A stretch of DNA of 7,010 nt. It comes from Actinomycetes bacterium. GTDB lineage: Bacteria; Actinomycetota; Thermoleophilia; Solirubrobacterales; Solirubrobacteraceae. Location of the stretch: contig JAEXXR010000179.1 of NCBI GenBank assembly GCA_023405705.1, positions 1 through 7,010 on the forward strand, written 5' to 3'. Shown piece by piece: positions 6,417 to 7,010 of the stretch; the stretch's first letter is position 1; every line of letters begins with the position of its first letter. Made by a program: the position numbers and the translations under genes. The notes under the pieces are model-generated. The model was not told the DNA's origin and searched no databases. It saw nothing but the letters and a program-made list of their open reading frames with translations.

Positions 6417-6475
6417 GGCAGGACCCGCCTGCTGCCTCTTCTGGGGCGGCGGGCGGACGTGGCGGGAGGATGCGC

Positions 6476-6505
6476 GAGGGCGGTCGCTGGGGAGCGGCCG
6501 CCCTC
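6476..6505. terminator. Hairpin in the phoX-ureD convergent gap, overlapping the ureD stop
   Basis: GAGGGCGG (6476-6483) pairs with CCGCCCTC (6498-6505), and inside it CGCT (6485-6488) pairs with AGCG (6493-6496) around a GGGG loop. The pair T6484/G6497 is a wobble on the plus strand and an A/C mismatch on the minus strand, so the stem is 13 bp one way and 12 bp with one mismatch the other. It overlaps the ureD stop codon (6504-6506) and can act on transcripts from either side. No T-tract is present on either flank. Confidence 0.5.
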
Positions 6506-7010
6506 ACTCGTTCCGCCACGCGTCGAGGACCACTCCCGCCGCTCGGTCCGGGTCCGCGTCGCGGCCGTGCAGCGCGCGCCAGAGCGTGCCGGGGCCGGCG
6601 AGCTGGGAGCTGGCCGGGAGGTCGGCTCCGCGCGCGCCGAGCAGGAGGACGGCGTCGATCGTGGTGGCGGCGCCGGCGACGAGGGGGGAGCGGAGGACCG
6701 GGGACGCGGTGGGCTGCGTGGGTGCGGTGCGTGATCGGCTGCGGAGGGAGGGCGGCGCTGCGAGCGGGTGCGTGACGCGCGAGGCGCCGGCGAGCGGTGT
6801 CGTGGTGTCGAGACGCTCGTGCAGCAGGGGGCAGGCCGCGTGGGTCGCACGGACGGTCGCCGTGAGGGCGCCGGGGTGCTCGCCGCTGCGGCCGAGCACG
6901 ACCGTCTCGCGCAGGAGGGCGACGGCGCCGGCGGCGAGCGCGATCGTCATCTCGCGGATGACGGCGCTGCCGGCGGCGAGCACGAGCGGGCGGGCCGGCC
7001 ACGTCAGGCG
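6504..7010 (-). CDS. ureD: Urease accessory protein UreD, C-terminal part (5' end outside window)
   Basis: UreD (UreH) binds apo-urease and, with UreF and UreG, delivers nickel to the active site in the cytoplasm. The minus-strand frame stays open to the window edge, so the N-terminal part is missing; 168 residues are visible, against about 250-280 in the family. The visible part begins RLTWPARPLVLAAGS, continues with the family-typical IALAAGAVALLRETVVLGRSGEHPG (Glu and LGR-GE core around 6885-6920), then PLLHERLD, DAVLLLG and LAGPGTLWRAL near the C terminus, and stops at 6504-6506. A GTG at 6983 could be read as a start, but UreD-like sequence continues upstream of it. The middle section (about 6700-6780) is Pro/Ser/Arg-rich and poorly conserved. 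In actinomycetes ureD is commonly the last gene of ureABCFGD, so the remainder of a urease cluster probably lies to the right, transcribed leftwards. The identification rests on motif memory, not an alignment. Confidence 0.8.
   Translation of the reverse strand, partial: RLTWPARPLVLAAGSAVIREMTIALAAGAVALLRETVVLGRSGEHPGALTATVRATHAACPLLHERLDTTTPLAGASRVTHPLAAPPSLRSRSRTAPTQPTASPVLRSPLVAGAATTIDAVLLLGARGADLPASSQLAGPGTLWRALHGRDADPDRAAGVVLDAWRNE

Noticed and set aside
6355..7002. Alternative 215-codon minus-strand frame over the ureD region, plus small plus-strand frames at 6459-6734 and 6470-6775
   Set aside because: Their products are Arg/Pro-rich and featureless, while the frame ending at 6504 carries UreD-like motifs and stays open to the window edge.

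Overview
The window is high-GC, densely coded bacterial DNA with GC-rich third codon positions. Its gene content (MEP-pathway dxr followed by an actinobacterial-type site-2 protease, a FadD15-type acyl-CoA ligase, a Tat-exported PhoX, a urease accessory gene) points to an actinomycete. Two traits suggest the Thermoleophilia (Conexibacter/Solirubrobacter relatives): steady use of the arginine codon AGA despite the GC content, and a basic beta-rich C-terminal domain on the secreted phosphatase. That placement is an inference, not a sequence match.

Layout. Positions 1-891 hold the 3' part of dxr (start lies left of the window), overlapping by ATGA with rseP (888-1979), so these two form a translationally coupled pair. 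After a 151-base gap comes a complete acyl-CoA ligase gene with a strong Shine-Dalgarno sequence (2131-4059). Its last 40 codons look unlike the family and run through a perfect 26-bp palindrome and then through a promoter region for the next gene. A Tat-exported PhoX-family alkaline phosphatase follows (4095-6380), probably translated from a leaderless mRNA. From the right edge, on the opposite strand, the C-terminal part of ureD (6504-7010) converges on phoX. The 123-base gap between them holds two terminator-like hairpins, one overlapping the ureD stop codon.

How the genes relate. dxr feeds isoprenoid synthesis (lipid II carrier, quinones), and rseP is its usual actinobacterial neighbour, an intramembrane protease for membrane or envelope signalling. 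The ligase activates fatty acids. phoX and ureD concern phosphate and urea-nitrogen acquisition, but they lie in separate, convergent transcription units.

The most interesting non-coding signal is upstream of phoX. Four 7-base units lie in exact 11-bp register with AT-rich 4-base spacers (4021-4060), and three of them read CGGTNAC. This is the architecture of PhoB/PhoP-type operators, placed just upstream of a -10-like hexamer and a leaderless start. I see no CRISPR array, tRNA or rRNA, insertion sequence, phage gene or defence system. Most of the window is ordinary chromosomal coding sequence.
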